Assembly (NCBI GenBank): GCA_942159475.1
Contig: OW804097.1
Span: 54,084,986 to 54,148,985, forward strand
Reading direction: 5' to 3'
Length of the DNA stretch: 64,000 nt
From: Sthenelais limicola
Lineage: Eukaryota; Annelida; Polychaeta; Phyllodocida; Sigalionidae
A program made the translations under genes and the position numbers. The notes beneath the pieces were generated by a model, which did not search any database, had not been told where the DNA came from, and worked only from the letters and a program-made list of their open reading frames with translations. Positions 22,926-35,133 of this stretch are shown piece after piece (the stretch's first letter is position 1; each line of letters opens with the position of its first letter).

Positions 22926-25922
22926 TTTCAGATGGTTTTCATAGATGATTTCTAGCTGAAATATCTGTGATAGGTGACTGGTTTGTGGCTAGAATCAGTG
23001 GTGGTTTGTCTGACTGATTTTCCATTTGGTGGAACAGGAAACCTTTAGACAAATGGAGAGTGCAATGTTATTTTTAGTGTGTAGTTGAAACAATGAGCTT
23101 CAAACTATGCTGCAGGAAATAATGCACTTGTGGAGTAACTGGACCCCATGCCTCCATCCCAGGCTTGGCTGGAAAGGTTGACTCCAAATGTCCCTCAAGG
23201 AGATGGGGGATTGAGGATCCAAGTATTTTCTGGAAAAACCAGGCTAAGGGCCAGGATTTTAAGAAACTTGTGAGCCTTGTTGAAAGACAAACTACTCCAT
23301 AGTACCACAGTTCGAAGGGAATCTGTGAGTAGTGTCGGGACTGAGGGTTGTTGGCCCAGGCACTGGCTAGTATGGGGGAGGCGCTCTCATTAGAGCAAAC
23401 CCTTTTGAAACCCAGAGAATGTACATCGTTGCCGGACGGTAAAACCTCTCCGGGAGTGAAAGACTCTTGGAGGATTTGGACGTGACTTGGTGTCAGTCTG
23501 GATTTCAAGCTGAGGAAGGTCAGATCTTACTGGTTGCAAAAGATATTCCCAGTACTTCTGCCCAGATTCAGAAAGTTTCCGTGTATTTGCAGAAAACTTT
23601 GAAGATTCCTACCGGTGAAATATTGGTACGGGAGAGTTGGTATGCCCCAGTGGGAGTGCGTGGTCATGGATTTTCTTTGGGAAATTCTGTGATTCCTTTT
23701 CTCATCTGCCACCTGTGGTTTCGGCACCTAAGGTGTGTGTAATGGGAGAGGGTACATACATTACCACTTAGTGGAGTGTGCTTTGTTGGAGGGTACAGGA
23801 CATACAGGATTACAGTTCTTGTTATCAGTATTCTGAATGAATGGGATCTGATTTTGATCAGAGCCATTAATGTAATCTTGACTGGTCAGGATTGCTATTC
23901 TTGGACGGTTAGCTGTGTTCAGGATGACGTCAGCTGAGGGGAAAATCCAAGAACAAGCAGGAGAATCCTCTGTGAAATCCATTGAGGTGAGAAGGTGGGG
24001 GATCTGGGTTTGTGAAAGTACATGAAGTGGAAATCACAGCCTGGACCTGTCACTCTTTCTGAGCTGGATATTAGCAGTGACTCAGTCACGTCTAGGAGTT
24101 GATGTTCGAGTCAGATCAGGAATTGCTGAAGGAATTTGCCTTGGGGATCCTGCATAAGTATTATCAGGTGACGAGTATTCGGCCTAGGTAGCCTTCTGCA
24201 GTTCGTCCAGTATTCCCTGGAGAGTTGGAGAAGGGAGTTGGAAGGTTCATTGGTGAGGTACTACCTATATGAACTCGAAACAACTGAAGGTATTGTGAGA
24301 TATCCTGAGGTTGTGTGGTGGAAAGATTCTACCTGATGAAGGAATTTCCTGCTTTGGATTTTCTTTGTAGTGATTTCCACCTTTGGAACGGATCAGAAGT
24401 CTTCGTGGAGTAGATGAGGGCTAAAAACTCTACTTCCTGATTCTCCTCAGGCAGATCCTCCTAAGAAAAGACAGGGAAGGAAAATAGACTGAGGAACCGT
24501 CTGGTATTGCTCTAATGTCTATCCTTGTGAGAATGGACCAGACTGACCTAAGGAAAAAACAGTTCAATCTGATATTTCTAAGGAAGCTGAGTCTATGAAA
24601 CCAGGTCAAACCTAGGAAAAAATTGGTTAATTCTGATGATCCTACTGACCCGGAACCTTAAAACAAAAGGAGGGGAATGCCAAGGAATATTCCTCAGGTG
24701 CTGGAGAATTTCTTCTCCAGCAAATGCAAGGGTTAAATGCATGCATGAAACCCCAGTTTGATTGCAATGTGGATCTTGTGGAAAAGTACCAATGAGAGAA
24801 TTTTCAAACTTATTTTTCTCCATTAAAAAGTACACAACGAGAAGCAAACAAGAGTAGCATGCCGAATTTAGTTGCTCTGTTCCCATATGACATATGGATT
24901 CATTTCTATGTGACTGAGAGAACGATCTGGATTTTAGAAACATCTGGTTTGACTGCTAGGAGTGCTTGTACCTAGGTTGGCCTTTTTCTAAGTTATGGTA
25001 ACTTGGGGCTTAGCTGGAGGGTCGGAACCTATTTAGAAAGTAAATAGGGTGTTGCACATAAGCCTGGTACGATAATCAGTTAAATCTAAAATTAACTAGC
25101 TCTGTACAAGTCTCACACAGAGGACCAGTGCAGCCAGCCATGCTAAAACATGGTCCGTGCTGTAGGAGCTCCAAGGAATGACTGGGCGAGTACCTAGTTG
25201 AGGAGCATGGGGAAGGTTTTCTGGTGATACTATGGGTTACGACTTGTCGTAGCTGGATGAAACTGCTGTGATTCACCATGTTTACCAGATAACTTCCGGT
25301 TTCGTGCAAGTGGTTAATTTGCAGAATAAGAAGTGTTGAAAGTAGGTTGGAAAGCCATTTAACTTGCTTTAAATGCTACTGAAGCTGTGAAGAGTTCACT
25401 CACTTAAAGGGCTGGGAAAGATGGAGGTTATATGTGCAGTATTGGCTCAGAAAAGAGTGGTTGAAGAGGAGGACCACTAGCATATTGACCTGGTATTGCC
25501 ATGTTGGGATAGAAGTGTACGCGAGTACATATCTAGCTGATTATGACTGATTCCTAGCTAGTTTTGGCGTCACTGACACTGTTTTGAGTACACAATGTCA
25601 TTCAGGGGTGCTGGTCATGTAGATCAGTGTTTCTGTTAAATATTGTTGTCAAGTGACAGTGCCAGATTTTTCTCAGACCACGCCAGTCTAGGCATATGAT
25701 GAGGGACGTGGGTCTGAAGAGGATCTGTGGAAGGCTGGAAGTAGGAATGTTACAACAGATCATTGTAGTATTGCTGTCCAGCCAGAGTGGTATCACCAAC
25801 CACTGTTGTATATAGGGATAGTTGTCATTCCTATTGATAACTCCAGTGTATATTTGTGAATAGTTGTTCTGATTGCAACTGTACTGGAACTCGGACAGAC
25901 TGGATCAGACTGACTTGCTGCC

Positions 25923-26244
25923 AACATAATGTTAACATCAGATTGTCTATTGTGTATGACATTACTCTGTATCTGTTATCTGTGATTGTTATGGGTCTTT
26001 TATGACATTTACCTTTACCTCTGTACTGTATACACCTCCTTACACTTATGTATGTGAAGATGGCCTACTCTAAGGAGGCAATGCTTAGAGGACCTGACAT
26101 TGCACTTTGTCAGAAGGACCCAAGTTGGGAAGAATAAACTAGTGACACTAACAAGACTTGTGTCTGGTTTCATTTCTTTCCTCTGTCGAGTAGAACTATA
26201 TCCTGAACTGGGTATGTGAGAGTACAAAGGTGGAAATCACTACA
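25923..26244 (+). mobile_element. Truncated 3' LTR of the BEL/Gypsy-like element
   Basis: 322 bp matching 21570-21891 with no difference that I could see, including AATAAA and the CACTACA end. The first 190 bp of the LTR are absent, and the sequence immediately before 25923 is unrelated to the 5' LTR. Confidence 0.85.
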
Positions 26245-26248
26245 ATTG

Positions 26249-26810
26249 CATAAAAACCCAAGCAAGAAGCATCGCCACATTCCGCCATCGGCGATGCATT
26301 AGCACTGTACAACTTCCTCTATGATCAGGGAACCCACTCTATTTCTCATTGTCCAACACCCAAAAGTTACATGAGTGCCTAAGTTAGAGCCTTAGGGAGA
26401 GATTGGACCAAGATTTTTTAGCTCTTACTGGTATAATTAGTGCATAACAGACCTCTCACATTCACCCTTTATCTGCATGAGGACGTCGAAATCAGACATT
26501 GTTGTGGTCCTTACACCTTGTGGCAATGTGGTAAACTAACAGCAAGTGCCAGGAATGGTTTCTCACCCTCCCATGAGGTAGCGCCACCGTATGATGTGTA
26601 AAACAGCGCCGCGTCGGCGATTGTTTTTCACGTTGACTTAACATTAAAATTACACGATTTTGGAGGAGGCTGGGCGGGACAGTAACGAGAATGGTGGGCG
26701 GGATGGTGGGCAATGTCTGCCTACAAAAACAAAAACGTAAATAGCCCAAGACTTCCCCTCAAACTCTGACGATAGGCCTCGATCTGGTGCCATCACACTC
26801 TCTGGACATA
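26249..26810 (-). repeat. Right piece of the repeat also present at 57235-57905
   Basis: From CATAAAAACCCAAGCAAGAAG to GCGCCACC (about 26590) the match to 57291-57630 is high. It continues in diverged form through AACGTAAATA(A/G)CC and CTGGTGCCATCA to about 26810. In the 57-kb copy this segment lies between a gag-like frame and a tyrosine recombinase, so it may be part of that element or an independent MITE. Confidence 0.7.
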
Positions 26811-27225
26811 TTTCGTCATACTATTTAAAGCAAATCATCATGCACTATAATAATTACAATATATGTCAATGTCCCAATTTATTTTTGATAATATTTGAGT
26901 CTATGTATCTGTTCTATTTATATGTATTGTATGAACATGGTAGTACGATCTATAGGTTATTCATTGGGCCTAACTCAGAGAGCTCTATCTGATGAAATGA
27001 CCAGTATGATGAAATACACCTTAGGTATTGCTAAGAGGCAGCTTCTCCCTGTGAGTTAGTATGTATCATGAGTGACTCACACATGCTCCACCATTGGCAC
27101 CAGAGGTGATGCAATGGACTTGGCTTACTCAATGCCAAGAGAAGCTGATGAAATACTCACTCTACATTGCAGGGGGCCTTGAAAAGATGATGAAATGTAC
27201 CCCAAGTCTGTTGCAATGTTTAGAG

Positions 27226-27233
27226 TATATAAG
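27226..27233 (+). promoter_or_regulatory. TATA box of the 5' LTR
   Basis: TATATAAG, about 175 bp before the AATAAA signal, an arrangement fitting U3-R of an LTR. The same site is in the 3' LTR at about 38608-38615. Confidence 0.65.
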
Positions 27234-27402
27234 GGCTCCCAGTCACTGTATAGGGCAGACCTTTCCTGAAGAGCTGAAGACCTACCACCCACTGCTATAC
27301 ACTGAAGACATCATGCTGACTGACTGGAAGCCCTGGAGCCCTGAGAAAGCCATGTTCTAATGTTTTCTGTATATTGAAATATTAACATGTGAATTGTGGA
27401 TT

Positions 27403-27408
27403 AATAAA
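27403..27408 (+). terminator. Polyadenylation signal in the 5' LTR
   Basis: AATAAA in TTAATAAACAAGCC. The functional copy would be the matching one in the 3' LTR near 38785. Confidence 0.65.
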
Positions 27409-27610
27409 CAAGCCATCCAGTACTCCAAGCCTTATTCCTTTTCTACTGAAGTTACAAGCCAAGCCTAGTTCTCATTGGAGATATCACTCCATATGAATAT
27501 ATCCATATTTATAGATATACCTGACGAGCTCCTGAAGATAAGAGTAACTCCCTAAGACAAATAGAAGTAATCCCTTATTGTAGTGTCCCTGCTCTACAGA
27601 CATTAACATT

Positions 27611-27630
27611 TGGTGAAAGAACCCGGGCCT
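27611..27630 (+). other. Candidate primer-binding site
   Basis: TGGTGAAAGAACCCGGGCC starts two bases after the LTR end, the normal position. The cognate tRNA was not identified. Confidence 0.5.
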
Positions 27631-27919
27631 GGAGTATTGAAATAGAAATCCTCTATTTCATAAAGCTGAATGGCTGAGAAGTTTCATTGAGAAGATGAAT
27701 GACCAGTGTGTATAACCCCTTGGAGGAGAAGAGCAGCTGCCAGATGTTTATAGGAGAGGAGGCCTGAGTGTTGATCTGATTACTCACTCATTTGCCCCAC
27801 TAGAGGAGGGTTGGAAGGATCTCCAAAGTTGTAATTAAAATAGGAAACCAGGGGATATACTGCAGAGGGAAAGTCCTGCCAAAAAACCATACTATTAAAA
27901 CAGCAAGATTTGACTGGTA

Positions 27920-28531
27920 ATGATGGAGGGAAGCATTGAGAAGAATCAAGACCAACCTGGCAGAGACCGGATAATAAATGCACCTACTCCAGTTCCAGCA
28001 GCTGAGGAAGAGATAGTCCAGGGAGAAGATATCCAAATGGTGGCTGATTCCCAAGTAATGAGAAATGTCCCTACCGAATATGTTACTCCTGACGAATCGA
28101 AGAGAGTACAGAATTCCTTTAAAAGATCCATAGCAAAGTTAACAGCTAGAATGGATATCTCAGACACAGCTCTAATGGGGGTGATAGAAATGAAAGCAGA
28201 GAGACCTATACATCACAACGACAGGCAGAGACAACATACTCAAGTTTGGTACCAGTCTAATAATCAGGAGATGGAGGTGCGAGGCATGAGTCACAGCAGA
28301 GACCCATATCACAACCTAACCACTGGAGGAGACATCAGAGGTTACAAGCAGGGGCAGCAGAAAGGGCAACAACCAAGCAGTGCTCCTCACAGATTCAAGC
28401 CTAGAGTTAAGTGTTTCAATTGTCAAAATTATGGTCACTATCAGAGCGATTGTAAAACTCCAAAGCTAAAGGAGGGTCCGTTTCCCATCTCTGAAAAGGC
28501 AAAAAAATTAAATAATGTCAGTAAGGTATAG
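27920..28531 (+). CDS. Gag-like protein with a CCHC zinc knuckle, LTR element
   Basis: A 203-codon open frame about 310 bp after the 5' LTR. The N-terminal third is acidic and proline-rich (PTPVPAAEEE). The middle (residues 55-95) is helical, and residues 130-160 are rich in Gln, Gly and basic residues. Residues 165-178, CFNCQNYGHYQSDC, are a perfect CX2CX4HX4C nucleic-acid-binding knuckle as in retrotransposon Gag. It is short for a Gag: no full capsid domain is evident upstream of the knuckle, so it may be an internally deleted Gag or a nucleocapsid-only derivative. It ends at a stop without a following protease or RT frame. It would act in RNA packaging if expressed. Confidence 0.75.
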   Translation: MMEGSIEKNQDQPGRDRIINAPTPVPAAEEEIVQGEDIQMVADSQVMRNVPTEYVTPDESKRVQNSFKRSIAKLTARMDISDTALMGVIEMKAERPIHHNDRQRQHTQVWYQSNNQEMEVRGMSHSRDPYHNLTTGGDIRGYKQGQQKGQQPSSAPHRFKPRVKCFNCQNYGHYQSDCKTPKLKEGPFPISEKAKKLNNVSKV

Positions 28532-28669
28532 GGGCAAAATTATCCATAATAGAATTTAGGTAATATGAAATAGGTGTACACAATTTTTGTCTCTGATTAT
28601 CAATGATTTTTAACCGATATTTGCTGTGCCAGGTGATTATAATAACATGGGCCTACAAGCCAATAAGAT

Positions 28670-29045
28670 GGCAGTCAAAATATTAAATTATCGTCGCCGC
28701 ATAACGGCCGCGGGGGGGTAGAAATATATGTGTTATGATCTTGTCTCAGACATGAGACGAAGCGCAGGTATGCCAGCATCCTGCAGAAATTTAAATTTTG
28801 AAAATTGAGTAAAAACTCACGAGTCAGTGACCATACAAGACAGGCAAAATGTTAAGATTTGACCGATACCAGTCATCATATTGAATTATCGTCGCCGCGC
28901 GTAATGACCGCGGACGGATATATATATTTGGGGTATGGCCTTGTCTTGTATACCAAACGAATCGCATGAATATAAGCATCACACAGAATTTTGAATTTTG
29001 AAAATCGGGTAAAAACTCCAGAATCGGCGAGCAATATTCCAAATA
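28670..29045 (+). repeat. Two tandem copies of a roughly 198-bp unit
   Basis: The pairs AATTATCGTCGCCGC (about 28684 and 28882) and TTTTGAAAATYGRGTAAAAACTC (about 28795 and 28993) fix a period close to 198 bp. Each unit carries a GC-rich CGTCGCCGC...CCGCGG block in otherwise AT-rich sequence. The open frames around 28824-29324 are shadows of this repeat. Confidence 0.7.
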
Positions 29046-29159
29046 GTGGAAAATATAAATAATGAGACGGAAATTAACCTGGCGATTTTTGCTCCAAGTT
29101 TGATTTGGAGAGTGCTGGTGTCTATTTGGAGAGGAATTTGCCTCCAACCCAGCTGGAAT

Positions 29160-30335
29160 GGAAGGTATGCCTTCACTCAGTGCACCAGTGCATTTCCAGA
29201 CTTGTGGTTCACTATCTTAATTACTCCCATTAGTGGAGGTGTGAACCCCCATGCTCATTGCATGCCTGGTGTAAACATCAACACACCACCCTCAGTATAT
29301 ATTATACATTGGCAGTATGGGTAAAGAGGCATGCATGCTTTGTATTATCACAACATGCTTAGAAACGGTGTATATGTTTAGGTACCTAACTACCAGTTAA
29401 TATGTTATACAATCAATACATTTTGAAACAAAAAAATTATACAAATAGTACCAATGTTCAGGAAAATTCAGCTAATGGAGCAGTTGGCGTTCATTTAGAA
29501 GGATAGTTCATGATATAATGGCCTAAGGCCAGGGAGAAAAACAGTCAAGCAAGGAAACGATCTAACCAATAATATAATATAATTATGTATTATGGCTTTG
29601 CTTTAATCTGATTAGCTGACTGATGGGTATATATAGAGGTGGCTGCCTTAGGCCTACAGTCTGGAAGTTTTAGTAAGATATTCACATTATTAAGGGAATG
29701 ATGGAAAATTAAAAATTTAGATTGGAAATCACATACAGGAAAATGATTAATGTTGAGATATAAACCATTTGGATATAGAATAATTTCGAAATATCATGTA
29801 TTGATTAACAATGGACCATAGATTAATTCTGGAAACAATTTTAGGCCAAGGAAAGATCTAAAGAGTTATAGGGAAATAGGATAGCAGGGAAATAATTAAG
29901 AATCAATTATTGCTGAAACAAAGTAGCCATATATATGTGTGTGGAATCATCTGTATGGTATGGATGAGTGTTGCCTCCTAGTCTCATTAGTGGACAGGCA
30001 TCAGCACCTATAGCAACACCCAAATCTTTGGACATGGGGGTTGCTATGCAACAGCTTCCCTAGCAACGAGTTACAGGTGAACATTCCACACTAAGATCTC
30101 CCAGTGGTGCTGACCCCATTTGGGTGTCATGCAGTGCATTTCTTCACTTATGAGTCACTGTATCTTGCTCACTGTGGAAGAGCAGGGGCTGTAATTAATT
30201 AGTGTGGGCTATAATTGATTGCCTGACTCTGTAATCATCACCAATGTAAACAACAACACTCCAACCTTAGTATAGTCTACTATATCTAGGGGCAAGGGGT
30301 TTGGTTTGTGTTATCACAACATGCCTGAAGATTAT
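29160..30335 (+). repeat. Diverged direct duplication about 1 kb apart
   Basis: A block around 29185-29355 (CAGTGCATTTC, AATGTAAACA-like, TATTATCACAACATGC) is echoed at 30130-30330 (CAGTGCATTTC, CAATGTAAACAACAACACTCC, GTTATCACAACATGC) in the same order. The intervening sequence is AT-rich with no recognisable frame. Confidence 0.5.
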
Positions 30336-30765
30336 ATGTGTGGGCAATTTTCATGAAATGTGGACAATATAAATGGGTGTAATGAATTGATTGGGCTTCA
30401 TGCTATTTTTGGTAGAACTAATTGTTATATAAATTGGGAAATTTGCAAACAAACTTTGCAAATTGGGAAACACTGCATATATGCATGTTTTATTTTCTTT
30501 AGAATAAAAGAAAGTTTTGGAATGAATTTCGAATTAGGGGAATATATAGTTAAGAAACTAAGATCACTACTAATGAGTGGCCTATGAAAGCTGAAACATT
30601 CTTTAGGTGTAGAATCGTCCATATATTATGGCTGAAAGTTGACTCCCAACTTTAATTATAAACAGACCTTATTACCTAGCAATGCCCAAATTATAATAAA
30701 AGAAATCAAATAGGAAATGTAATCAATTAGTTAAAGTGTAAAGAAATTGAGGAAATTTTGAAATT

Positions 30766-30786
30766 AAAAAAAAAAAAAAAAAAAAG
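30766..30786. repeat. Poly-A run of about 20
   Basis: An uninterrupted A tract inside the LTR element. No adjacent LINE or SINE end was recognised. Confidence 0.9.
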
Positions 30787-33700
30787 TTTAGGATAAGTTT
30801 ACATTATGTGGGTTTGCCAAAATAGATCAAATTACTATGGAAATCTGAATAAATAGGCCTGTTTTCGAGGGTAGAAAAAGAAAATCATTACAACGAACCT
30901 ACCACATGGATGAAATGCTACTGAGAAGATTTTGGTACATACAGGTGTAGAAAGGACATTTGTCCGTTTTCTAGTTTTTCAAATTATCAAATGGGGAATC
31001 CCTGCTTTGATTCCCTAAGCGAGGTGGTAGGGTGTCCAGTTTTTAATGACTTCTAAGGAAGAAATACAAAATTTAATGGCTTTTAGTGGTGATTGTAAGG
31101 GTGAATCTGAATTTAATGACACACAAGAACCATGACAATGTACTGGCATATTATACCTTTATTAGGTAGATCGAATAGCCACGCAACAATGCATATTATG
31201 TTGCTGATATAGGATTGCTTGACAGGACAGGAGAACAGGGTGGCCAAGTTCAGCACTGCGACACACCATTTTCGTGCTGCTTGCAAGACCCGATGTTTGG
31301 GTTATGGCCGCATGTTGCTAAGCGTTGCTAGGCAAAGAATTATTCGCTGGACGCTGGCTCCACTGATTGGGGCATTGAATGGTAGTGCAGTGGTAATAAG
31401 GATGGGGACAATATAACAATGTGTTTCTGAAAGGGGGAAATAACTTCAATAGTTTTTTCGAAAGTCGTTGGTATAGTTTTTATATTTAGATCAAGTTTGC
31501 CACTGTCTTGCACAGGCATATTTGAGGGACTGTAACTTCCTTAGTTTTTGGAGTAACAAAATGATTTCTTCAGTTGTTAATGCTTGACGCATTCCCATTG
31601 TGGAGACATTGAAAAAGAACACACTTTTTCAGAAAAATTTCAGGGATGAAGGTATTAGTAATGAAAATTGGGAAATGATCCACGGAACAGGGGTCTAATT
31701 GGTCAAGTTAAGAGCAGGGTTGATAAACTTAGTAACTGTGTTTGCTCTCCATATCATTTATGAACTTCTTTAATTGAGGTTAGTCAGGTCAGACTAAGAC
31801 CAGTATCTATAAATAGATAAGTATGTGACGATGGGATACTCATTGCACTCCAGAGAGGCATGACCCCATGGTCCATGCAAGCCAGTCTCTGTTATTTATT
31901 AGACATGCATAAGGCCAATTATTTTTTATTTTTCGGACGACTGAAAACAAACAGGGTAGGGAATACTCATTTCAAGAACCAGGATAGGGTATTTTGGATC
32001 AGAAATCAGGATTTGAAAGGGCCTTTGGGATTCAGGATATGGATTCAGAGCTGGATTTAATTTTTCCAGGAAGGAATTACAAATAGAATAACAGCTATGA
32101 TCGCAAATTGAAAACCTGCGGGATTTGGGATATAGAGCTTATCAAAGACAGGAATTGGGATTCGAAAGGGGTGTTTTGTACTTTAAACAAAGTGAATTGT
32201 GCAATTTTTGATGAGGCAGACAAACATAGGAAGATATATAGCTTGATTTATGAAACAGAAATAAGAGTTTTTCGATTATGGGGAAAAGATAATTTTAGTT
32301 CACCAAAATATTGATATTTTTGAAAGTGGTTATCATAGAGGACGCTGATTTCCCAGACCCTTGAAACCCCCAACAGATGGCGCTCTCATTGAGAAGGAGT
32401 CAGAGGGTGAGGGGGTGATGCTGGACATTCCAAATAAGGAGGACAATGCATCGGGTGATGAAATACCCGAAGGGCAAGGATAACGGTGATCCAAAGTATT
32501 ATGAAATTACCAATATTCTAGATATAATTAAGTCAAAGTAAAAGATTAAGGTTTAAGATTCAAAATAAAATTTAAGGATAAGTTGGTACAATGGGTTGAA
32601 GATGACTGCCTATATGAGGCAGCAAAAGAAAAGTACCTTAAGTAAACTTTAGGACAGGACCTATTCCAAGATAACTTAGAAATACATAGAGGAACGAGGG
32701 TTAGCATAGGTCTAATCCCATTCCAACCTGAAAGAGTTAATATGTTGCAGAGGAACTTGGGAAGAAATTATGTCGCTTAGAGGTATTAAAAGCAAGTCAA
32801 CATTTGAAATTTGTCAGAATGCAAAGTATAAAATTAGAAAAGAAATATTTCAGGAAGAACTTGATCAGGAAATGAAAATAGATCTCTTCCAGATTATCGG
32901 GAAGACCCAAGGGAATGGAATATGGGTAAGAGTGATTCGAGAATTTATGAGAAACGCAAGATATTTCAATACACAGATATTAGGAAAAGTAATTTGAATA
33001 GAAATAAAAAGGTTATCTCGAGGGAAAAGAAATAAGTTTTGTACCTACTTAATAGGAATTAAAGGTGGAATTGGGTACATCTTTGCAAGATATCTGAAGG
33101 ATTATGAACATTGTGATATGAACAAATGGGTCTTTAAGTTCTAGAGAATGCCTAGCCCAGAGCGGGAGGCCACAACCAATCGAAAGTTGCCCAAGCCGTG
33201 TCCGGATTACAAAATCCCACACGCTAGGGGAAAGGCTTGGACGCTCATTAAAAAGCGCCCATCCACCCATGATTTCTCAGTATGCATTTCTGTTCAATTC
33301 AAGTACAGTTGCAAGAGAAAAAACTGGAATGAGATTCAATGGTAATGTTCAAAATAGAAATCCAGAATTGTCTTGGAAGTTAATTAATATGCCACAAGGT
33401 CAGGATAAGAAAAACAAAATAATCCTGAATGGTCTTTTGGTTCTGTACCAGAGGGCAGTAGGCTGGATAAGTTAATTTCAAAGAAAAACTTCCAGTTACA
33501 CGGAGAATTAAAAGTTGAGTTTTGTAAGATTTAATATCAGAAGAAAATGAAAATGACAAGAATCTTGCAGAATAGGTTAAAAAGTTTGAGATTATTAGAG
33601 AGAAATCTGTGGTTGAGGATGATGTACAGGGACAATAATAGATAACTAGTGTGTTTAATTTTGATTTTGAACCAAGAAAGTGGAAGTGGTAAAATGACAA

Positions 33701-34620
33701 GATAACATTGAAATTTTAAGAATACAAAGAGACCTATGACTATGAGTCAGCACAAAAATCAAGAGGTCGGAATAAATTAAAGGAGAACTACTTTGTTTTT
33801 TAGTGACCTATAAAAAGGAATGATAATTATAGGAAATAAGAGTTTGAAAGAAATATATCACCAGGAACTTGCAGAAAGTAGGGTGAACATTATGGTATCA
33901 ATTATTTGAATTCCTGTTAAGTTTTGAACACCAGAGTTGGGTAGGAAATATTGAATATAGACAGATTTAAATGACAGGATGGGAAGCATTGTTTTTGTGA
34001 TGGCTGATCACTGGCGGTATCCTTATACTTTGGACGAATTTTAACTCTTTTTGCATGACTATAAATCATGAGAATTTTAATATATTTTAGATTTAGAAAG
34101 AGTTTGTTTGAAAATGAAAATATTTAGCCAGTCTGAGAATGTGGATATTAAATTCTAACTGAGTAAGCACAATGCGTGACAATCATATTAGATCCAAAAG
34201 TTAAAAAATCAAATAGAACATATGGAAGAAAGGTTCCTAGAGTTCTTGCTAGGTTTCTTTGGCTAAACACCTTGTGAATCAAAGAGAAAATATTTTGGAA
34301 AGTTGATTGAAATTAGATTTCTCCATGTACATCTTTTTGGCTAATCACCATGTGAGATGGGAGAAAGGGATCCTAGGATTATTTATTGGCAATAGTCCTC
34401 AAAAGTTATTTTAAAGAATTCATGTCACACCATGACTAACAAGTATCAGAAGAATTAAGCCAGATTACATGTAAGATAAGGATATCTGCACAAGGAGGAA
34501 AATGTGGTGGTAATTTTGGGTAAAAATAGATTGAATATCTCGGAAATATGAGAGACACACCACCCCCTTGCAGAAAAGATTGATGAAAATTGATTTAAAG
34601 AATTATGAACAGGGTTACTG
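30787..34620 (+). other. LTR-element interior, no recognisable coding remnant
   Basis: AT-rich on the plus strand with many short open frames (for example 31860-32314, 32770-32997, 33148-33475). None shows RT, RNase H, protease or integrase motifs. The WKLINMPQG phrase near 33395 superficially recalls the RT PQG box but has no supporting neighbours. The best description is decayed or non-coding retroelement interior. Confidence 0.5.
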
Positions 34621-34663
34621 ATGAAAAAATGGAGAAATCCAGGAGATGTACCCCAAAAACTTT

Positions 34664-34880
34664 TTTACACAGACCAGAACACAAATAGTTGTGATTCCAG
34701 TGTAGATTTTCATAAATTTTACGGGGACGTGAGCACAAGTGGTTGTGATTCTAGTGTAGAGCTTGGTCAATTTTGCACAGACGTAAGCACATGTAGTTGT
34801 GATTTAAGTGTAGAAGTTTGATGAATTTTGCATGGATGCGAACACAAACATTTGTAGTTCCAGTGTGATATTTGTGCCGG
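34664..34880 (+). repeat. Four 54-bp tandem repeats, in frame
   Basis: The phrase AGTTGTGATTCCAGTGTAGA and its variants recurs with an exact 54-bp step (34689, 34743, 34797, 34851). Units 1-3 stay open and give an 18-residue repeat, SxCDSSVxxxxFxxDVST. Step length and frame are preserved although the bases have diverged, and the fourth unit runs past a stop. Confidence 0.8.
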
Positions 34881-35133
34881 ATAACCGGGTTTTATTGTAG
34901 CACTCTTGCCACTGCGCAGTACACTGGAGAAAAACCACCCCTCTTCCTGGGACAGCCATGTGGGAAGTTTTTAGTGATGCGTGAATGTATTTGGGCCCAG
35001 TAAATGTATTCATGAGTAATAGGGAATCTTTCACTGACTGACCAGAAGACAGGGGTAGCCAAATTGGGGGATGTGCACAATCCTTTAATTTGCCAGGTGA
35101 GGAGCGATGATCTCCACCTCCGGTGTGGGCAGG

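Larger units (their letters stand above)
21892..25922 (+). mobile_element. Internal region of the LTR element, no recognisable gag or pol
   Basis: About 4.0 kb. I find no zinc knuckle, protease, RT, RNase H or integrase motif in any frame. Open frames such as 23074-23508 (minus) are not recognised. It is either a non-autonomous element or a deletion derivative; the missing 5' part of the 3' LTR supports a deletion ending at 25922. It includes GGAATTCC-rich repetition at 22255-22310 and a TTTTCGGA-rich tract at 22785-22900. Confidence 0.65.
26864..27608 (+). mobile_element. 5' LTR (745 bp) of a 12.1-kb LTR retrotransposon
   Basis: Begins TGTCAATG and ends CATTAACA (imperfect inverted termini). 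It is the same length as 38246-38990, and I found no difference between them by eye. It is flanked by a TATA 4-bp duplication (26860-26863 and 38991-38994). It holds a TATA box (27226-27233), a polyadenylation signal (27403-27408) and an 88-codon open frame (27094-27360) present in both LTRs. That frame overlaps the promoter and resembles nothing known, so I do not call it a gene. Confidence 0.92.

Noticed and set aside
22613..22948. 111-codon plus frame with F/R/K/I/G repetition
   Set aside because: The second half is the TTTTCGGA low-complexity tract. The first half is not recognised.
27094..27360. 88-codon open frame repeated exactly at 38476-38742
   Set aside because: The duplication is explained by the two LTRs. 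The frame overlaps the LTR TATA box and matches nothing known.
33269..33475. Frame with WKLINMPQG, considered as an RT PQG box of the LTR element
   Set aside because: No YxDD box, no flanking RT motifs and no continuing frame. Probably chance.
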